A stretch of DNA of 64,000 bases from assembly GCF_030440425.1 (NCBI RefSeq), contig NZ_CP098023.1, positions 478,501-542,500 of the forward strand. The letters run 5' to 3'. Under the pieces are notes generated by a model. That model was not told the DNA's origin. It searched no databases and worked only from the letters and a program-made list of their open reading frames with translations. Below, in pieces: positions 52,513-62,923 of the stretch. The DNA comes from Microbulbifer sp. MI-G. GTDB taxonomy: Bacteria; Pseudomonadota; Gammaproteobacteria; Pseudomonadales; Cellvibrionaceae. Positions within the stretch are counted from its first letter, which is position 1. Every line of letters begins with the position of its first letter. The position numbers were made by a program, and so were the translations under genes.

Positions 52513-52540
52513 CATTGAAAACCTTTTCCCTGCCCCTATT
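52513..52540 (+). promoter_or_regulatory. Sigma-32-like heat-shock promoter of clpB
   Basis: CATTGAAA (TTGAAA at 52515-52520) and CCCCTATT (52533-52540) are separated by 12 bases, close to the sigma-32 consensus CTTGAAA-N(11-16)-CCCCATnT. It lies about 90 bp before the clpB start, and clpB belongs to the heat-shock regulon in other Gammaproteobacteria. A weaker TTGAAA element occurs at 52391. Confidence 0.7.
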
Positions 52541-52631
52541 TTACTTCCCAACACTACACTGAAGGCGTGGCGCCAAAATGGCACCACTTTAGCAGTGCCT
52601 CATCAAACACCGAGTAGGAGAGGTTTCGTTC

Positions 52632-55235
52632 ATGCGAATAGACCGAATGACAAACCCGCTGCAGGCTGCCTTTGCCGACGCGCAATCCCTGGCGATCGGC
52701 CGCGATCACAACCAGATATACCCGGAGCACTTGATTCTTGCGCTGCTCAATCAAAACAACGGCAGTGTCCCGGCGTTCCTGTCCCAGGCGGGTTTTAATC
52801 TCAGTGGCCTACGCAATGACCTGGCCAAAAGGCTGGACAACCTGCCGACGGTCAGCGCCCCGACTGGCGATGTGGGCATGTCCCAGGAACTGGTGAGGCT
52901 GATGAATCTCACCGATAAAAAAGCACAGCAAAACGGCGACAGTTTTATATCCAGTGAGACGGTACTGATTGCAGCCTTTGACTCCGCCGCGGGAGAGATA
53001 TCCAAAATCCTGAAAGCCAATGGAGACCTGAAGCAGCTGGAGGCAGCGATTCAGAAAGTGCGCGGCAATGAAACAGTCGATGACCCCAATGCCGAAGAGG
53101 CGCGCCAGGCCCTGGACAAGTACACACTCGACCTGACCGAGCGCGCCCTGGCGGGCAAGCTGGACCCGGTGATTGGGCGAGATGACGAAATTCGCCGCAC
53201 CATACAGGTATTACAGCGCCGCACCAAAAACAATCCCGTGCTGATCGGAGAGCCCGGTGTGGGTAAAACCGCAATTGTGGAAGGCCTTGCGCAACGCATC
53301 GTGAATGGCGAGGTACCAGAAGGCCTCAAGGACAAGCGCCTGCTGTCCCTGGATCTGGGTTCACTGCTCGCCGGAGCCAAGTTCCGTGGGGAGTTTGAAG
53401 AGCGCCTGAAAGCCGTGCTCAATGAGCTGTCCAAGCAGGAGGGGCGCATTATCCTGTTTATCGATGAACTGCATACCATGGTCGGTGCCGGGAAGGCGGA
53501 GGGCGCCATGGATGCGGGCAATATGCTCAAACCGGCCCTGGCTCGGGGAGAGCTGCACTGTGTCGGTGCCACCACCCTGGACGAATACCGCCAGTACATT
53601 GAGAAAGATGCGGCTCTGGAGCGCCGTTTCCAGAAAGTATTGGTGGACGAGCCCACGGAAGAGGACACCATTGCGATCCTGCGCGGCCTGAAAGAACGCT
53701 ACGAGGTCCACCATGGCGTTGATATCACAGACTCTGCGATTATTGCCGCAACGAAATTGTCCCAGCGCTATATCACCGATCGACAGTTGCCGGATAAGGC
53801 CATTGATTTGATCGACGAAGCGGCCAGCCGTATCCGTATGGAAATCGATTCCAAGCCGGAGGCGATGGATAAGCTGGAGCGCCGTCTGATCCAACTGAAA
53901 ATCGAGCGGGAAGCGGTAAAAAAAGACAAGGACGATGAGGCCACGCAGAAACGCCTGGCCAAGTTGGAGGAGGAAATCCTACAGTTGGAGAAAGAGTACG
54001 CCGACCTCGAGGAGGTGTGGAAGGCGGAAAAGGCGCAGCTCGCCGGCAGTCACGACCTGAAAGAAAAGCTCGAACAGGCCAGGCTGGACATGGAATCGGC
54101 GCGCCGGGCCGGTGATCTCACCCGAATGTCGGAGCTCCAGTACGGAGTGATTCCCCAGTTGGAGCAACAGTTGAGTTCAGCCGCCACTACCGAGGCTGCA
54201 GAGGAGCCGCGCCTGTTGCGCAACCGCGTTACTGATGAGGAGGTGGCGGAGGTGGTTTCCCGCTGGACCGGTATTCCCGTTGCGAAAATGCTGGAAGGAG
54301 AGCGGGAAAAGCTGCTGCGTATGGAAGAGGCATTACACACACGTGTAATTGGGCAGGGGGAAGCCGTAGAGGCGGTTGCCAATGCCGTTCGTCGCTCCCG
54401 TGCCGGCCTGGCAGACCCGAATCGTCCGAACGGCTCTTTTCTCTTCCTCGGTCCAACCGGTGTCGGCAAGACGGAACTCTGCAAGGCCCTGGCGCAATTT
54501 CTCTTTGATACCGAAGACGCCATGGTACGTATTGATATGTCGGAGTTTATGGAGAAACACTCAGTTGCCCGCCTGATCGGTGCGCCCCCGGGGTATGTGG
54601 GGTATGAAGAGGGGGGGTATCTGACCGAAGCGGTGCGGCGCAGACCCTATTCCGTGGTGCTGCTCGACGAAGTGGAAAAAGCACACCCGGATGTTTTTAA
54701 TATCCTCTTGCAGGTACTCGACGATGGCCGCTTGACTGATGGCCAGGGGCATACAGTGGACTTTCGCAACACCGTGGTGGTAATGACCTCGAATCTGGGT
54801 TCGGATTTAATCCAGAAGATGGCCTCGGCGGAAGAAGGTGACGACCTGGATGCTGAAATTCGCTATCGCCAGATGAAAAATGCGGTTATGGAGGTCGTGG
54901 GCGATCATTTCCGCCCCGAGTTTATTAATCGCGTTGACGAGGTTGTGGTATTCCACCCCCTCGACAAAGCAGAGGTGCGCGCCATTGCGGAAATCCAGCT
55001 AAGTCAACTGTGCCGCCGCCTCAGTGAGCGCGATTTGAAACTGGAAGTGTCCGAGGCCCTGCTGGATAAACTGGCGGAAGTGGGATTTGACCCGGTGTAT
55101 GGTGCGCGCCCACTCAAGCGCGCCATACAGGTCTGGTTGGAAAACCCTCTGGCGCAGGATGTACTGGCGGGAAAATTCGTGCCCGGCGCTACCATCCAGG
55201 CCGATATAGAGGGTGGCCAAGCTGTATTCCGTTAA
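52632..55235 (+). CDS. clpB: ATP-dependent disaggregase ClpB
   Basis: 867 residues (E. coli 857). The start MRIDRMTN aligns with E. coli MRLDRLTN. The N-domain covers 1-140. NBD1 has [13 protein letters not shown] and [14 protein letters not shown]. The middle coiled-coil domain (about 410-525) has the usual KLEERR-like heptads ([16 protein letters not shown]). NBD2 has [14 protein letters not shown] and [20 protein letters not shown]. With DnaK it extracts proteins from aggregates. The sigma-32-like promoter at 52513-52540 and terminator at 55412-55440 bracket it. All Walker and arginine-finger motifs look intact. Confidence 0.98.
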   Translation: MRIDRMTNPLQAAFADAQSLAIGRDHNQIYPEHLILALLNQNNGSVPAFLSQAGFNLSGLRNDLAKRLDNLPTVSAPTGDVGMSQELVRLMNLTDKKAQQNGDSFISSETVLIAAFDSAAGEISKILKANGDLKQLEAAIQKVRGNETVDDPNAEEARQALDKYTLDLTERALAGKLDPVIGRDDEIRRTIQVLQRRTKNNPVLIGEPGVGKTAIVEGLAQRIVNGEVPEGLKDKRLLSLDLGSLLAGAKFRGEFEERLKAVLNELSKQEGRIILFIDELHTMVGAGKAEGAMDAGNMLKPALARGELHCVGATTLDEYRQYIEKDAALERRFQKVLVDEPTEEDTIAILRGLKERYEVHHGVDITDSAIIAATKLSQRYITDRQLPDKAIDLIDEAASRIRMEIDSKPEAMDKLERRLIQLKIEREAVKKDKDDEATQKRLAKLEEEILQLEKEYADLEEVWKAEKAQLAGSHDLKEKLEQARLDMESARRAGDLTRMSELQYGVIPQLEQQLSSAATTEAAEEPRLLRNRVTDEEVAEVVSRWTGIPVAKMLEGEREKLLRMEEALHTRVIGQGEAVEAVANAVRRSRAGLADPNRPNGSFLFLGPTGVGKTELCKALAQFLFDTEDAMVRIDMSEFMEKHSVARLIGAPPGYVGYEEGGYLTEAVRRRPYSVVLLDEVEKAHPDVFNILLQVLDDGRLTDGQGHTVDFRNTVVVMTSNLGSDLIQKMASAEEGDDLDAEIRYRQMKNAVMEVVGDHFRPEFINRVDEVVVFHPLDKAEVRAIAEIQLSQLCRRLSERDLKLEVSEALLDKLAEVGFDPVYGARPLKRAIQVWLENPLAQDVLAGKFVPGATIQADIEGGQAVFR

Positions 55236-55310
55236 TCTTGCCAAGCGCCTCCGGGAGTGACCAAAGGGGGTTCCCGGCGCCTGTCGCAGGGTACCGCCTC
55301 GGGACATCAG

Positions 55311-55411
55311 TGCCCGGTGGAGTCTACAGATGTCCCTCTGAGCGGGTTCGACAGTCCCATGGTGAACCCCAGCGGTTGTCAGTGTCGTTGGGGTTGCAGA
55401 GTGAATAAGAG
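55311..55411 (+). other. Possible decayed 5S rRNA-like sequence
   Basis: Between clpB and its terminator the order of blocks GTCCC..CTGA, CGA..AG, GTGAA, AGCG, AGTGT, GGGGTT, GTGA and GCCAG recalls 5S rRNA, starting TGCCCGGTGG. The spacings drift both ways (about -2 to -8) relative to E. coli 5S, so several indels would be needed. In E. coli an rRNA operon follows clpB in the same direction, which is why I looked. It may be chance. Confidence 0.2.
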
Positions 55412-55440
55412 ACGCCAGCGAGTGCTGGCGTTTCCTCTAT
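55412..55440 (+). terminator. Rho-independent terminator after clpB
   Basis: ACGCCAGC (55412-55419) and GCTGGCGT (55424-55431) form a perfect 8-bp stem with loop GAGT, followed by a T-rich tail TTCCTCTATTTT. It lies about 180 bp past the clpB stop and before the RND efflux genes. Confidence 0.8.
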
Positions 55441-55651
55441 TTTGTGGCTGGCAAGCGCAATAATCTTCATAAATCTATTGATGCGGCTTCTGTGCGGAAA
55501 TGTATAGGGGTTTAACGGCGTGCGTCTTGATTTATTCGTAAACTGAATCTTGTAGCCCGTTCAGGTTCGGGCAGCGTTTTCTCAACATTCGGAACTGGTT
55601 TGTCGGAAACATTCGTGAGTTAGTGGTCGAGGGCAAATTATTAGCAAACGC

Positions 55652-56758
55652 ATGGGGTTGATGCTGCTGGGATGTTTGGTGTTGTTCGGCGGCATTTTTG
55701 CTTTCAAGTTTTTTGGCTGGTACATGATGAATCAGTTTCTCGATACCATGCCCCTGCCGGCGGCCACCGTGACTTCCACGACGGCAACAATACAATCTTG
55801 GCGTGAGGATTTAAGTGGGGTCGGCACTGTCCGGGCCATCAATGGCGTGGAAGTCACCACCGAAGCCGAGGGGGTTGTCAGTGCCATCCATTTCAAGTCC
55901 GGCCAATATGCACACAAGGGGGATCTGCTGGCAGAAATTTTTGCCGAGCCGGAAAAAGCCCAGTTACAGGTGCTGGATGCGGAATTACGTCTCGCTCGGC
56001 GTAATTTTGCACGCATTGACACTCTCACAAAACGCGGGGTTACTACGGAAGCGGATCTGGACAGCGCGCGCAGTACACTGGACCAGGTGGTTGCCAATAT
56101 TGAAGTGCAGCGCGCCAGAGTCGATCAGCGCAGAGTAGTGGCCCCATTTAGCGGTGTACTGGGGATTCGCCGTATCGATCTGGGTCAGAATGTCAGCCCG
56201 GGGGAAGCGGTTGTGTCACTACAGCAACTGGACCCTATCTTTGTTGATTTTTCTCTGCCCGAGCAGGCCTACTCCATGGTGAAACCGGGTATTGCGGTTG
56301 TCCTGACTACCGATGCATTCCCCGGAAATACCTACCATGGGAAAATTACTGCAGTAGATCCCCAAGTGGATAATACCACCCGCAACTTCCTGATACAGGC
56401 AACCCTTAACAACCCCAAAAAACACTTGCGCCCCGGCATGTTCGCCCAGGTGGCGGTATTGGTGGATGCGAGTCGCCAGGTACTCGTGGTACCGCGCACT
56501 GCCCTGGTTTTTGCGTCTTATGGTGTGTCCGTTTTTGTGCTGGAGAAGGACGCGCAGAGTGGTGAGATGGTTGCCAACAAACGGTTTGTAAAAACCGGCG
56601 AAGAGCGTGGCGATCTGGTGGAAATCGTGCAGGGCTTGCTGCAGGGGGATGTGGTTGCCAGCAGTGGCCTGCTGAAATTGCGCAATGGTGGGCCGGCAAT
56701 TATCAACAATGAAAACAAGCCGCCGGATAACCCTGCCCCCAAGCCTGACAACAGTTGA
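55652..56758 (+). CDS. RND efflux periplasmic adaptor (MFP)
   Basis: 368 residues. ATG 55652 has GAGGG only far upstream; no better start exists. An N-terminal membrane helix (LMLLGCLVLFGGIFAFKFFG) anchors it. Then come the lipoyl halves (GEVTTEAEGVVSAIHF-like VEVTTEAEGVVSAIHFKSGQ and RRVVAPFSGVLGIRRIDLG), a coiled coil (about 105-155), the beta-barrel (VDFSLPEQAYSMVKPG) and the membrane-proximal domain (LVVPRTALVFASYGVSVFVL). It connects the RND pump encoded 18 bp downstream to an outer channel not encoded here. The C-terminal tail is Pro/Asn-rich. Confidence 0.92.
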   Translation: MGLMLLGCLVLFGGIFAFKFFGWYMMNQFLDTMPLPAATVTSTTATIQSWREDLSGVGTVRAINGVEVTTEAEGVVSAIHFKSGQYAHKGDLLAEIFAEPEKAQLQVLDAELRLARRNFARIDTLTKRGVTTEADLDSARSTLDQVVANIEVQRARVDQRRVVAPFSGVLGIRRIDLGQNVSPGEAVVSLQQLDPIFVDFSLPEQAYSMVKPGIAVVLTTDAFPGNTYHGKITAVDPQVDNTTRNFLIQATLNNPKKHLRPGMFAQVAVLVDASRQVLVVPRTALVFASYGVSVFVLEKDAQSGEMVANKRFVKTGEERGDLVEIVQGLLQGDVVASSGLLKLRNGGPAIINNENKPPDNPAPKPDNS

Positions 56759-56776
56759 CCAGCACTGGGTGCGCCG

Positions 56777-59700
56777 GTGAACTTTACAGAGATTTTTATT
56801 CGCAAACCGGTGCTGGCTTCAGTGCTCAGCCTGTTTATTTTTCTGCTGGGACTGCGCTCCATTACGGAACTCAATGTACGCCAGTATCCCGAGTTGGAAA
56901 ATGCAGTGATTACGGTTTCCACCGAGTATGTGGGCGCTGACTCCGGTCTCGTACAAGGGTTTATCACCACACCTCTGGAGCAGGAAATTGCCACTGCCGA
57001 TGGCATTGACTATATGGTGTCCACCAGTGTGCAGGGCCTCTCTACCATCCGCGCCTATGTGCGCTTTGACTACGACCCCAATGAAGTGTTGACTCAGGTT
57101 GTTGCCAAGGTTAATAAACTGCGCAGTGATCTCCCCGAGGAGTCCGAGGATTCCAGTGTGGAAATGCAGCAGGGGGAGACCACTGCGGCTATGTACCTGT
57201 CGTTCTCTTCAAATATTCTCGCCAACAACCAGATCACAGATTACCTGACCCGGGTGGTACAGCCCAAGCTGGCGAGCATTGCCGGTGTGCAGCGTGCCCG
57301 CCTGCTTGGCAACAGTACTTTCGCCATGCGCGCGTGGCTGAATCCCAAAGAGATGGCGGCATTGGAGGTGACACCTGCGGATGTGGCCAACGCGCTGCGC
57401 GACAATAATGTGCTGTCCGCTGTGGGGGCAACCAAGAGCTCGCGGGTGGCCATGGAGATACGTGCGGATACGGATATTGCCCGGCAAATGGATTTTCGCC
57501 AGTTGGTGGTGCGTGCCACCGGCGATCAGCTGGTGCGTCTCGGTGATGTGGCTGAGATTGAACTGGGTGCCGAGTCCTACGACAGTTCGGTGACTTTCAA
57601 TGGCCAGACCGCCACTTTTATTGCCATTGAGGTGGCACCCAATGCGAATTCCCTGGACGTAATCAAGCGGGTCAGGCTGAAACTGGAAAAAGAAATTTTT
57701 CCACAACTGCCCAAGGGCATATTGGGGGAAATCCCCTATGACAGCACCGAATATATTCAGGACGCCATTGCCGAGGTAGTGCAAACCATCGTCGAAGCCG
57801 TGTTGATTGTGATTGCAGTGATCTACCTGTTTCTCGGCTCTGTACGCAGTGTGCTGATACCGGCAATCGCATTGCCTCTATCCTTGGTCGGCGCACTTTT
57901 TTTGATGTTGTTGATGGGTTTTTCTATCAACCTGCTGACGTTGCTCAGTATGGTGTTGGCCATTGGTATCGTGGTGGACGATGCGATTATCGTTTTGGAA
58001 AACGTGTATCGACATATTGAGGAGGGGCTGTCACCCCGTGAGGCGGCCATTGTCGGTGCGCGTGAACTGGCTTGGCCCGTGGTTGCAATGACCACCACGC
58101 TGATTGCGGTGTATATCCCCATCGGGTTTCTCGGTGGGCTTACCGGTATCCTCTTTATTGAATTTGCTTTCTCTCTGGCTGGCGCCGTACTGCTGTCCGG
58201 TGTGGTGGCGCTGACCCTGTCGCCAATGATGGCGTCCAGAATCCTCAAGCCCCACGATGGCGGTGGTACCCGCCTGGAAACCTGGCTGGAGCGCCAGTTC
58301 GGGCGCCTGCAAGCAGGCTTTGAGAAACGCCTGCACAATGCACTGGATGAGCGCCGGGTTATTCTGGTTTTTGGCTTGATTGTGTTGACGAGTTGCTATT
58401 TCCTGTTCGTCACCTCACCGAGGGAGCTGGAGCCCACGGAGGATCGCGGGCTTGTACTCACCATCTCTACCGCAGACCCCTATGCGACTCTGGATTATGT
58501 CGAGCAGTATAGCGGGCAGCTCAATGATATTGCCGAGCGTTACAGCGCAGTGGATAACTTGTTTCTCTTGAATGGTGCCGGCACCTTCAGCAGTAGAGTC
58601 AACAATGCCACAGCGGGCTTTGTGCTGGCCCCCTGGAAAAAGCGTGATCAGGATACAGAACAAATGCAGGTACTGATCAGTAAAGATGTGCAGCAAATTG
58701 CAGGTCTGAAAGTTGCTGTGGTAGTACCGCCGAGCCTGCCGACTGCGGGCGGGCAGCTGCCAGTGGAATTTGTAGTCGGTGCCGCTGAGCCCGTGGAAAA
58801 CCTGGCTTATGTTGCCAGTGAGATTATGTCCCGGGCACTGGAAAGCAAAAAGTTTATCTTTCTCGACTCAGATCTGAAGATTGACAAACCCAAAGTGGTT
58901 ATTGAAATCGACCGCGACAAAGCGGCCACTATGGGTGTGGAAATGGTGGACCTGAGCCGCGATCTGGGCGCGATGCTCTCCGGCGCCTATATCAATCGAT
59001 TCTCTCTGGACAACCGCAGCTACAAGGTGATTCCCCAGGTGGAGCGCGTTGATCGTTTGGCTGCGCAACAGTTGGGGCAGTACTATATTCGTGCAATTAA
59101 CGGCGATCTCGTTCCGGTCAGTACCCTGGTAACATTAAGGGAAACGGTGGAGCCCCAGCAGTTGAAGCGCTTTCAGCAACTCAATGCGGTCACCATTTCC
59201 GGGGTGCCGCGTTCCGATATTACTCTGGGTGAAGCTCTCTCTGTGCTGGAAGATGCCGCCAGTGCAATACTGCCAGCGGAGTACTCGGTGGATTACTCCG
59301 GCCAGTCGCGTCAGTTTCAGTCGGAAGGTTCGGCTTTGGTGACGACTTTCTTCTTTGCACTGGTTGTGATTTATCTGGTTCTGGCAGCGCAGTTTGAATC
59401 CTGGCGCGACCCTTTGATTATGTTGGTCACTGTCCCCATGAGCGTCAGTGGTGCCATGATTTTTGTCAGTCTCGGATTGACCACGCTGAATATCTATACC
59501 CAAGTGGGGCTGGTGACCCTGATTGGGGTCATCTCCAAGCATGGTATTTTGATTGTTGAATTTGCCAACAGGTTGCAAATGGGCGGGGTGGACAAGCGCG
59601 CGGCGGTTGAACGGGCCACCTCAATTCGCCTGCGCCCGGTTTTGATGACAACAGCATCGCTGGTGCTGGCTATGGTGCCTTTATTGATTGCCTCAGGCCC

Positions 59701-59851
59701 CGGTGGGGGGGCCCGTTTTGCCATGGGCCTGGTGATCGCCACGGGCATGACTATCGGAACGCTGTTCACATTGTTTGTAGTACCGGCCATGTATTTGTAT
59801 CTGGGTCGCGATTATGCCGTTAGGGCAGACAGTCGAAGCCGAAGAAACTAA
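56777..59851 (+). CDS. RND efflux pump, hydrophobe/amphiphile family
   Basis: 1024 residues from GTG 56777. Twelve membrane helices and two large periplasmic loops follow the AcrB/MexB plan. TM4 carries the proton-relay pair in AIGIVVDDAIIVLENVYRHI and TM10 the matching Lys in VGLVTLIGVISKHGILIVEF. Start FTEIFIRKPVLASVLSLFIF and ELNVRQYPELE are typical of the MexF/MdtB-like multidrug branch. Substrates (drugs, solvents, bile salts) cannot be predicted. It lies 18 bp after its adaptor. No outer channel or regulator is adjacent. Confidence 0.95.
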   Translation: MNFTEIFIRKPVLASVLSLFIFLLGLRSITELNVRQYPELENAVITVSTEYVGADSGLVQGFITTPLEQEIATADGIDYMVSTSVQGLSTIRAYVRFDYDPNEVLTQVVAKVNKLRSDLPEESEDSSVEMQQGETTAAMYLSFSSNILANNQITDYLTRVVQPKLASIAGVQRARLLGNSTFAMRAWLNPKEMAALEVTPADVANALRDNNVLSAVGATKSSRVAMEIRADTDIARQMDFRQLVVRATGDQLVRLGDVAEIELGAESYDSSVTFNGQTATFIAIEVAPNANSLDVIKRVRLKLEKEIFPQLPKGILGEIPYDSTEYIQDAIAEVVQTIVEAVLIVIAVIYLFLGSVRSVLIPAIALPLSLVGALFLMLLMGFSINLLTLLSMVLAIGIVVDDAIIVLENVYRHIEEGLSPREAAIVGARELAWPVVAMTTTLIAVYIPIGFLGGLTGILFIEFAFSLAGAVLLSGVVALTLSPMMASRILKPHDGGGTRLETWLERQFGRLQAGFEKRLHNALDERRVILVFGLIVLTSCYFLFVTSPRELEPTEDRGLVLTISTADPYATLDYVEQYSGQLNDIAERYSAVDNLFLLNGAGTFSSRVNNATAGFVLAPWKKRDQDTEQMQVLISKDVQQIAGLKVAVVVPPSLPTAGGQLPVEFVVGAAEPVENLAYVASEIMSRALESKKFIFLDSDLKIDKPKVVIEIDRDKAATMGVEMVDLSRDLGAMLSGAYINRFSLDNRSYKVIPQVERVDRLAAQQLGQYYIRAINGDLVPVSTLVTLRETVEPQQLKRFQQLNAVTISGVPRSDITLGEALSVLEDAASAILPAEYSVDYSGQSRQFQSEGSALVTTFFFALVVIYLVLAAQFESWRDPLIMLVTVPMSVSGAMIFVSLGLTTLNIYTQVGLVTLIGVISKHGILIVEFANRLQMGGVDKRAAVERATSIRLRPVLMTTASLVLAMVPLLIASGPGGGARFAMGLVIATGMTIGTLFTLFVVPAMYLYLGRDYAVRADSRSRRN

Positions 59852-60288
59852 CGCGGGGAACTTGTTGGGGACAGTCTCCCCGGGTGTTGAACCGGTCTTA
59901 CGGATTTTGTTGCTGTGGGATTGACCGGGGTAAGGCGATTTGCACCCGGTTGAACAGGGAGCGTGCTGCACCCGCAGTTCTCTGGGTAGAATCGGGCTCT
60001 GGCTGGCAGGGAACACCGGCCTTTTGGGTTGCAGGGCTGGGGATGGGCCCCGGATATTGCAGCGAACAGGTGGAGGCACAGATTCATAAAGGGGGTGTCA
60101 AGCCGGGGCCAATACTGTGCAAAGGCACGAAACGCGTGCTGAGCGTTTTGGTCTATTGTATTGCCAAACCCAAAGGCACGATTTTATAGAGAGTCTTGGT
60201 TTCGTCTAGTTTTGGGGGTACATTTTCCGCTACACCCCGGGAAAGTGTTTATGACTGGGAAAGCCAAGGCGGGGCAATAAGTGGCGCC
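59852..60288. other. Intergenic region between RND pump and DUF4124 gene
   Basis: About 440 bp between convergent genes. GGGGA/TCCCC just after the pump stop (near 59865-59882) may terminate it. A 101-codon frame at 59884 has no ribosome site and no recognisable sequence. No RNA gene was recognised. Confidence 0.5.
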
Positions 60289-60765
60289 CTAGCAGTTTTT
60301 GCGGATGCTTTGCTGCTCCTGGGCGATGCGCCGCTGCCGCTCATCCTCTCCCAGCATACGCAGGTTGCCACTCTCGTCCATCTCCCGCACACGCGCGTGG
60401 CTGGTCAATGTCTTCAGGGTTTTCCGGGATGCCTGACAACGCTGCGCCCTTGCGGCCGCTTCAGCCCGGGCAATCTCCTTTTCCACTTGTACAGATTGTC
60501 GCTCGGGTTGGCCTGCCGGCTTTTTCTCAGTTGTGTGCTTGGGGGTCAGCGCTTTGGGTTCCCCTGCAGCCAGTGCCGACTGTTGCCCAGCTTCCCATTG
60601 CTTGTAGCGCTCGGATTTGGGCTTCTTGATCACTTCCACGTCGGCATTATTGGGCGGTTGCTCGCCGAAGTGCACTACACCGTTTTCATCCACCCACTTG
60701 TAGATACCGTTGGCCTGTGCGGTCAGTGCCAGGCTGGAAAATAGTATTGCGAGCGCGATGCGCAT
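60289..60765 (-). CDS. DUF4124 domain protein, second copy
   Basis: 158 residues from ATG 60765. A signal peptide (MRIALAILFSSLALTAQA) is followed by the DUF4124 core NGIYKWVDENGVVHFGEQPP. A Lys/Glu/Ala-rich helix then leads to a Cys (AQRCQASRKTLKTL) and the end VREMDESGNLRMLGEDERQR, which parallels the end of the copy at 4828-5280 (RVAFIDENGREVRYSERERQ). So the two proteins share more than the core domain. Divergent from ilvI with a 411-bp gap; the same neighbourhood (DUF4124 next to ilvI) occurs in Pseudomonas. Function unknown. Confidence 0.85.
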   Translation of the reverse strand: MRIALAILFSSLALTAQANGIYKWVDENGVVHFGEQPPNNADVEVIKKPKSERYKQWEAGQQSALAAGEPKALTPKHTTEKKPAGQPERQSVQVEKEIARAEAAARAQRCQASRKTLKTLTSHARVREMDESGNLRMLGEDERQRRIAQEQQSIRKNC

Positions 60766-61061
60766 TGAACTTCCCCTTTGGTCCTTTATTGCCCTATCTG
60801 TCGCATTGTACCGGTATCGGCAGATTTTCCTGCAACGCTTTTAACATTTTGATTCGTATACCGATTGACCGCCAGGGTCAACTGTTGGAATCGGTCATTC
60901 CTGCTAGCCGAAGGTTCCCCCCTGCACGGGGAGTTACTGCAATCCACTAGCGGATCATCGTGTTGCATTGGCGCCGGCCACCGGAGTGTCCCCTTTGGAC
61001 TGAGTGATGGCTGTATCCGATTTGTCCATCCTAAAAATCAGCATGCAAGCCCACAAAAGGA

Positions 61062-61090
61062 TGATATTTATCCCGGTTTGCCCCTATAAT
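61062..61090 (+). promoter_or_regulatory. Likely ilvIHC promoter
   Basis: TATAAT (61085-61090) is a perfect -10 element; 17 bases upstream TGATAT (61062-61067) is a weak -35. Transcription would begin near 61097, giving an 80-base leader before the ilvI start. The leader shows no obvious Leu/Ile/Val-rich leader peptide. Confidence 0.5.
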
Positions 61091-61176
61091 TGCCGCCCGG
61101 CATTCTTTTATGAAGATAGATAATCGGGTTTTTGGTGATAAATATCCTATCAGGCGAGGAAATTGAGGAGACGCAA

Positions 61177-62913
61177 GTGGAATTACTTTCCGGCGGCGAT
61201 ATGTTGGTTCGCGCGCTGCAGGATGAGGGGGTCGATTTGCTTTTTGGGTATCCGGGCGGTTCGGCCCTGCATATCTACGATGCCATTTTTCGACAGAAGT
61301 CGATCAAACACATACTGGTGCGTCACGAGCAGGGTGCTACTCACGCTGCGGACGGTTATGCCCGTTCTACCGGCAAGGTGGGCGTGGTGCTCGTGACTTC
61401 CGGTCCGGGTGCCACCAATGCCATTACCGGAATCGCCACTGCCTGTATGGATTCTATTCCCATGGTGGTGATATCGGGTCAGGTGCCCAGGGATAAGATC
61501 GGTGAGGATGCCTTTCAGGAAACCGATATGGTGGGTTGTTCACGCCCGGTGGTGAAGCACAGTTTCCTGGTCAAAAACGCAGAAGACATTCCAGAGGTGG
61601 TGAAAAAGGCGTTTTATATCGCCCGTACCGGCCGGCCCGGCCCGGTGGTGATCGATATCCCCAAGGACGTGACCAATCCGTCGGAACGTTTCCCCTATCG
61701 CTATCCTGAAAAGCTGCGCATGCGCTCCTATACCCCGGCGGGCAAGGGACACGCTGGCCAGATCCGCAAGGCGGTGGCCCTGCTGTTGTCGGCGCACCGC
61801 CCGGTGATTTATGCCGGGGGCGGCGTGGTGCAGGGTGGGGGCGCGGCCCTGCTGGCCGAGTTGGCGCGGCGCCTGAATTACCCGGTGACCAATACCCTGA
61901 TGGGGCTCGGTGCTTTCCCCGGCAGCGATAGGCGCTTTCTCGGCATGCTCGGTATGCATGGAACTTTCGAGGCCAACACCGCCATGCACCATGCGGATGT
62001 GATCCTGGCAGTGGGGGCGCGTTTCGATGATCGTGTTACCAATACCCCGGGCAAGTTTTGCCCCGGGGCTAAGATCATCCATATCGATGTTGACCCCGCC
62101 TCAATATCCAAAACCATTATCGCCGATATCCCCATTGTCGGTACGGTGGCATTTGTACTGGGTGAAATGCTAGAGATACTCAAGTCCACTGAGGAGCAAC
62201 CGGACCAGTCCGCGATAGTGGATTGGTGGCGCCAAATAGACGACTGGCGTGAGCGCCATGGTCTCTACACCGCACCGCGCTACCAGACCGATGGCGCCCT
62301 GATTATGCCCCAGGAAGTCATTCGTGCAGTTTATGATATGACAGAGGGCGAAGCGTTCGTCACCTCCGACGTTGGACAGCACCAGATGTTCGCCGCTCAA
62401 TACTATCTGTTTGACAAGCCCCGGCAATGGATCAACTCCGGCGGCCTGGGCACCATGGGTTTTGGTTTGCCTGCAGCGCTGGGGGTGAAAATCGCTCACC
62501 CGGACAAAGAGGTTGTGTGTGTCACGGGCGAGGGCAGCATCCAGATGTGTATTCAGGAATTGTCTACGGCTACCCAATATCGCCTGCCGATAAAAATCCT
62601 GTGTCTCAATAATCAGGCGCTCGGAATGGTGAAGCAGTGGCAGGAAATGCAGTACGAGGGTCGCCTTTCCAACAGTGTCTACGAAGAATCCCTGCCGGAT
62701 TTCGTCAAGCTCGCTGGCGCCTACGGGCACCTGGGTGTGAAGATTGAACGGCGTGAGGAACTGCATATAAAACTACAGGAAGCCTTTGCCGAGAGGGATC
62801 GCACGGTGTTTATCGACGTGTACGTCGATCCCTCCGAACACGTGTATCCGATGCAGGTAATGCCAAATGGCTCCATGCGTGATATGTGGCTGAGCAAGAC
62901 CGAACGGACTTAG
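61177..62913 (+). CDS. ilvI: Acetolactate synthase large subunit
   Basis: 578 residues from GTG 61177 ([14 protein letters not shown] when initiated), with GAGGAG six bases upstream; a longer frame from 61132 adds 15 residues and is less likely. It condenses pyruvate with pyruvate or 2-oxobutyrate to start valine, leucine and isoleucine synthesis, using thiamine diphosphate and FAD. Landmarks are the catalytic Glu in [30 protein letters not shown]-site [13 protein letters not shown], and the ThDP motif [20 protein letters not shown] with [13 protein letters not shown]. ilvH follows 10 bp downstream. Confidence 0.97.
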   Translation: MELLSGGDMLVRALQDEGVDLLFGYPGGSALHIYDAIFRQKSIKHILVRHEQGATHAADGYARSTGKVGVVLVTSGPGATNAITGIATACMDSIPMVVISGQVPRDKIGEDAFQETDMVGCSRPVVKHSFLVKNAEDIPEVVKKAFYIARTGRPGPVVIDIPKDVTNPSERFPYRYPEKLRMRSYTPAGKGHAGQIRKAVALLLSAHRPVIYAGGGVVQGGGAALLAELARRLNYPVTNTLMGLGAFPGSDRRFLGMLGMHGTFEANTAMHHADVILAVGARFDDRVTNTPGKFCPGAKIIHIDVDPASISKTIIADIPIVGTVAFVLGEMLEILKSTEEQPDQSAIVDWWRQIDDWRERHGLYTAPRYQTDGALIMPQEVIRAVYDMTEGEAFVTSDVGQHQMFAAQYYLFDKPRQWINSGGLGTMGFGLPAALGVKIAHPDKEVVCVTGEGSIQMCIQELSTATQYRLPIKILCLNNQALGMVKQWQEMQYEGRLSNSVYEESLPDFVKLAGAYGHLGVKIERREELHIKLQEAFAERDRTVFIDVYVDPSEHVYPMQVMPNGSMRDMWLSKTERT

Positions 62914-62923
62914 GGGAAGGTCG

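Noticed and set aside
55340..55360. GGGTTCGACAGTCCC as a tRNA T-arm
   Set aside because: No acceptor, D or anticodon arms can be formed around it.
59884..60189. 101-codon open frame downstream of the RND pump
   Set aside because: No ribosome site, unusual composition and no recognisable domain.
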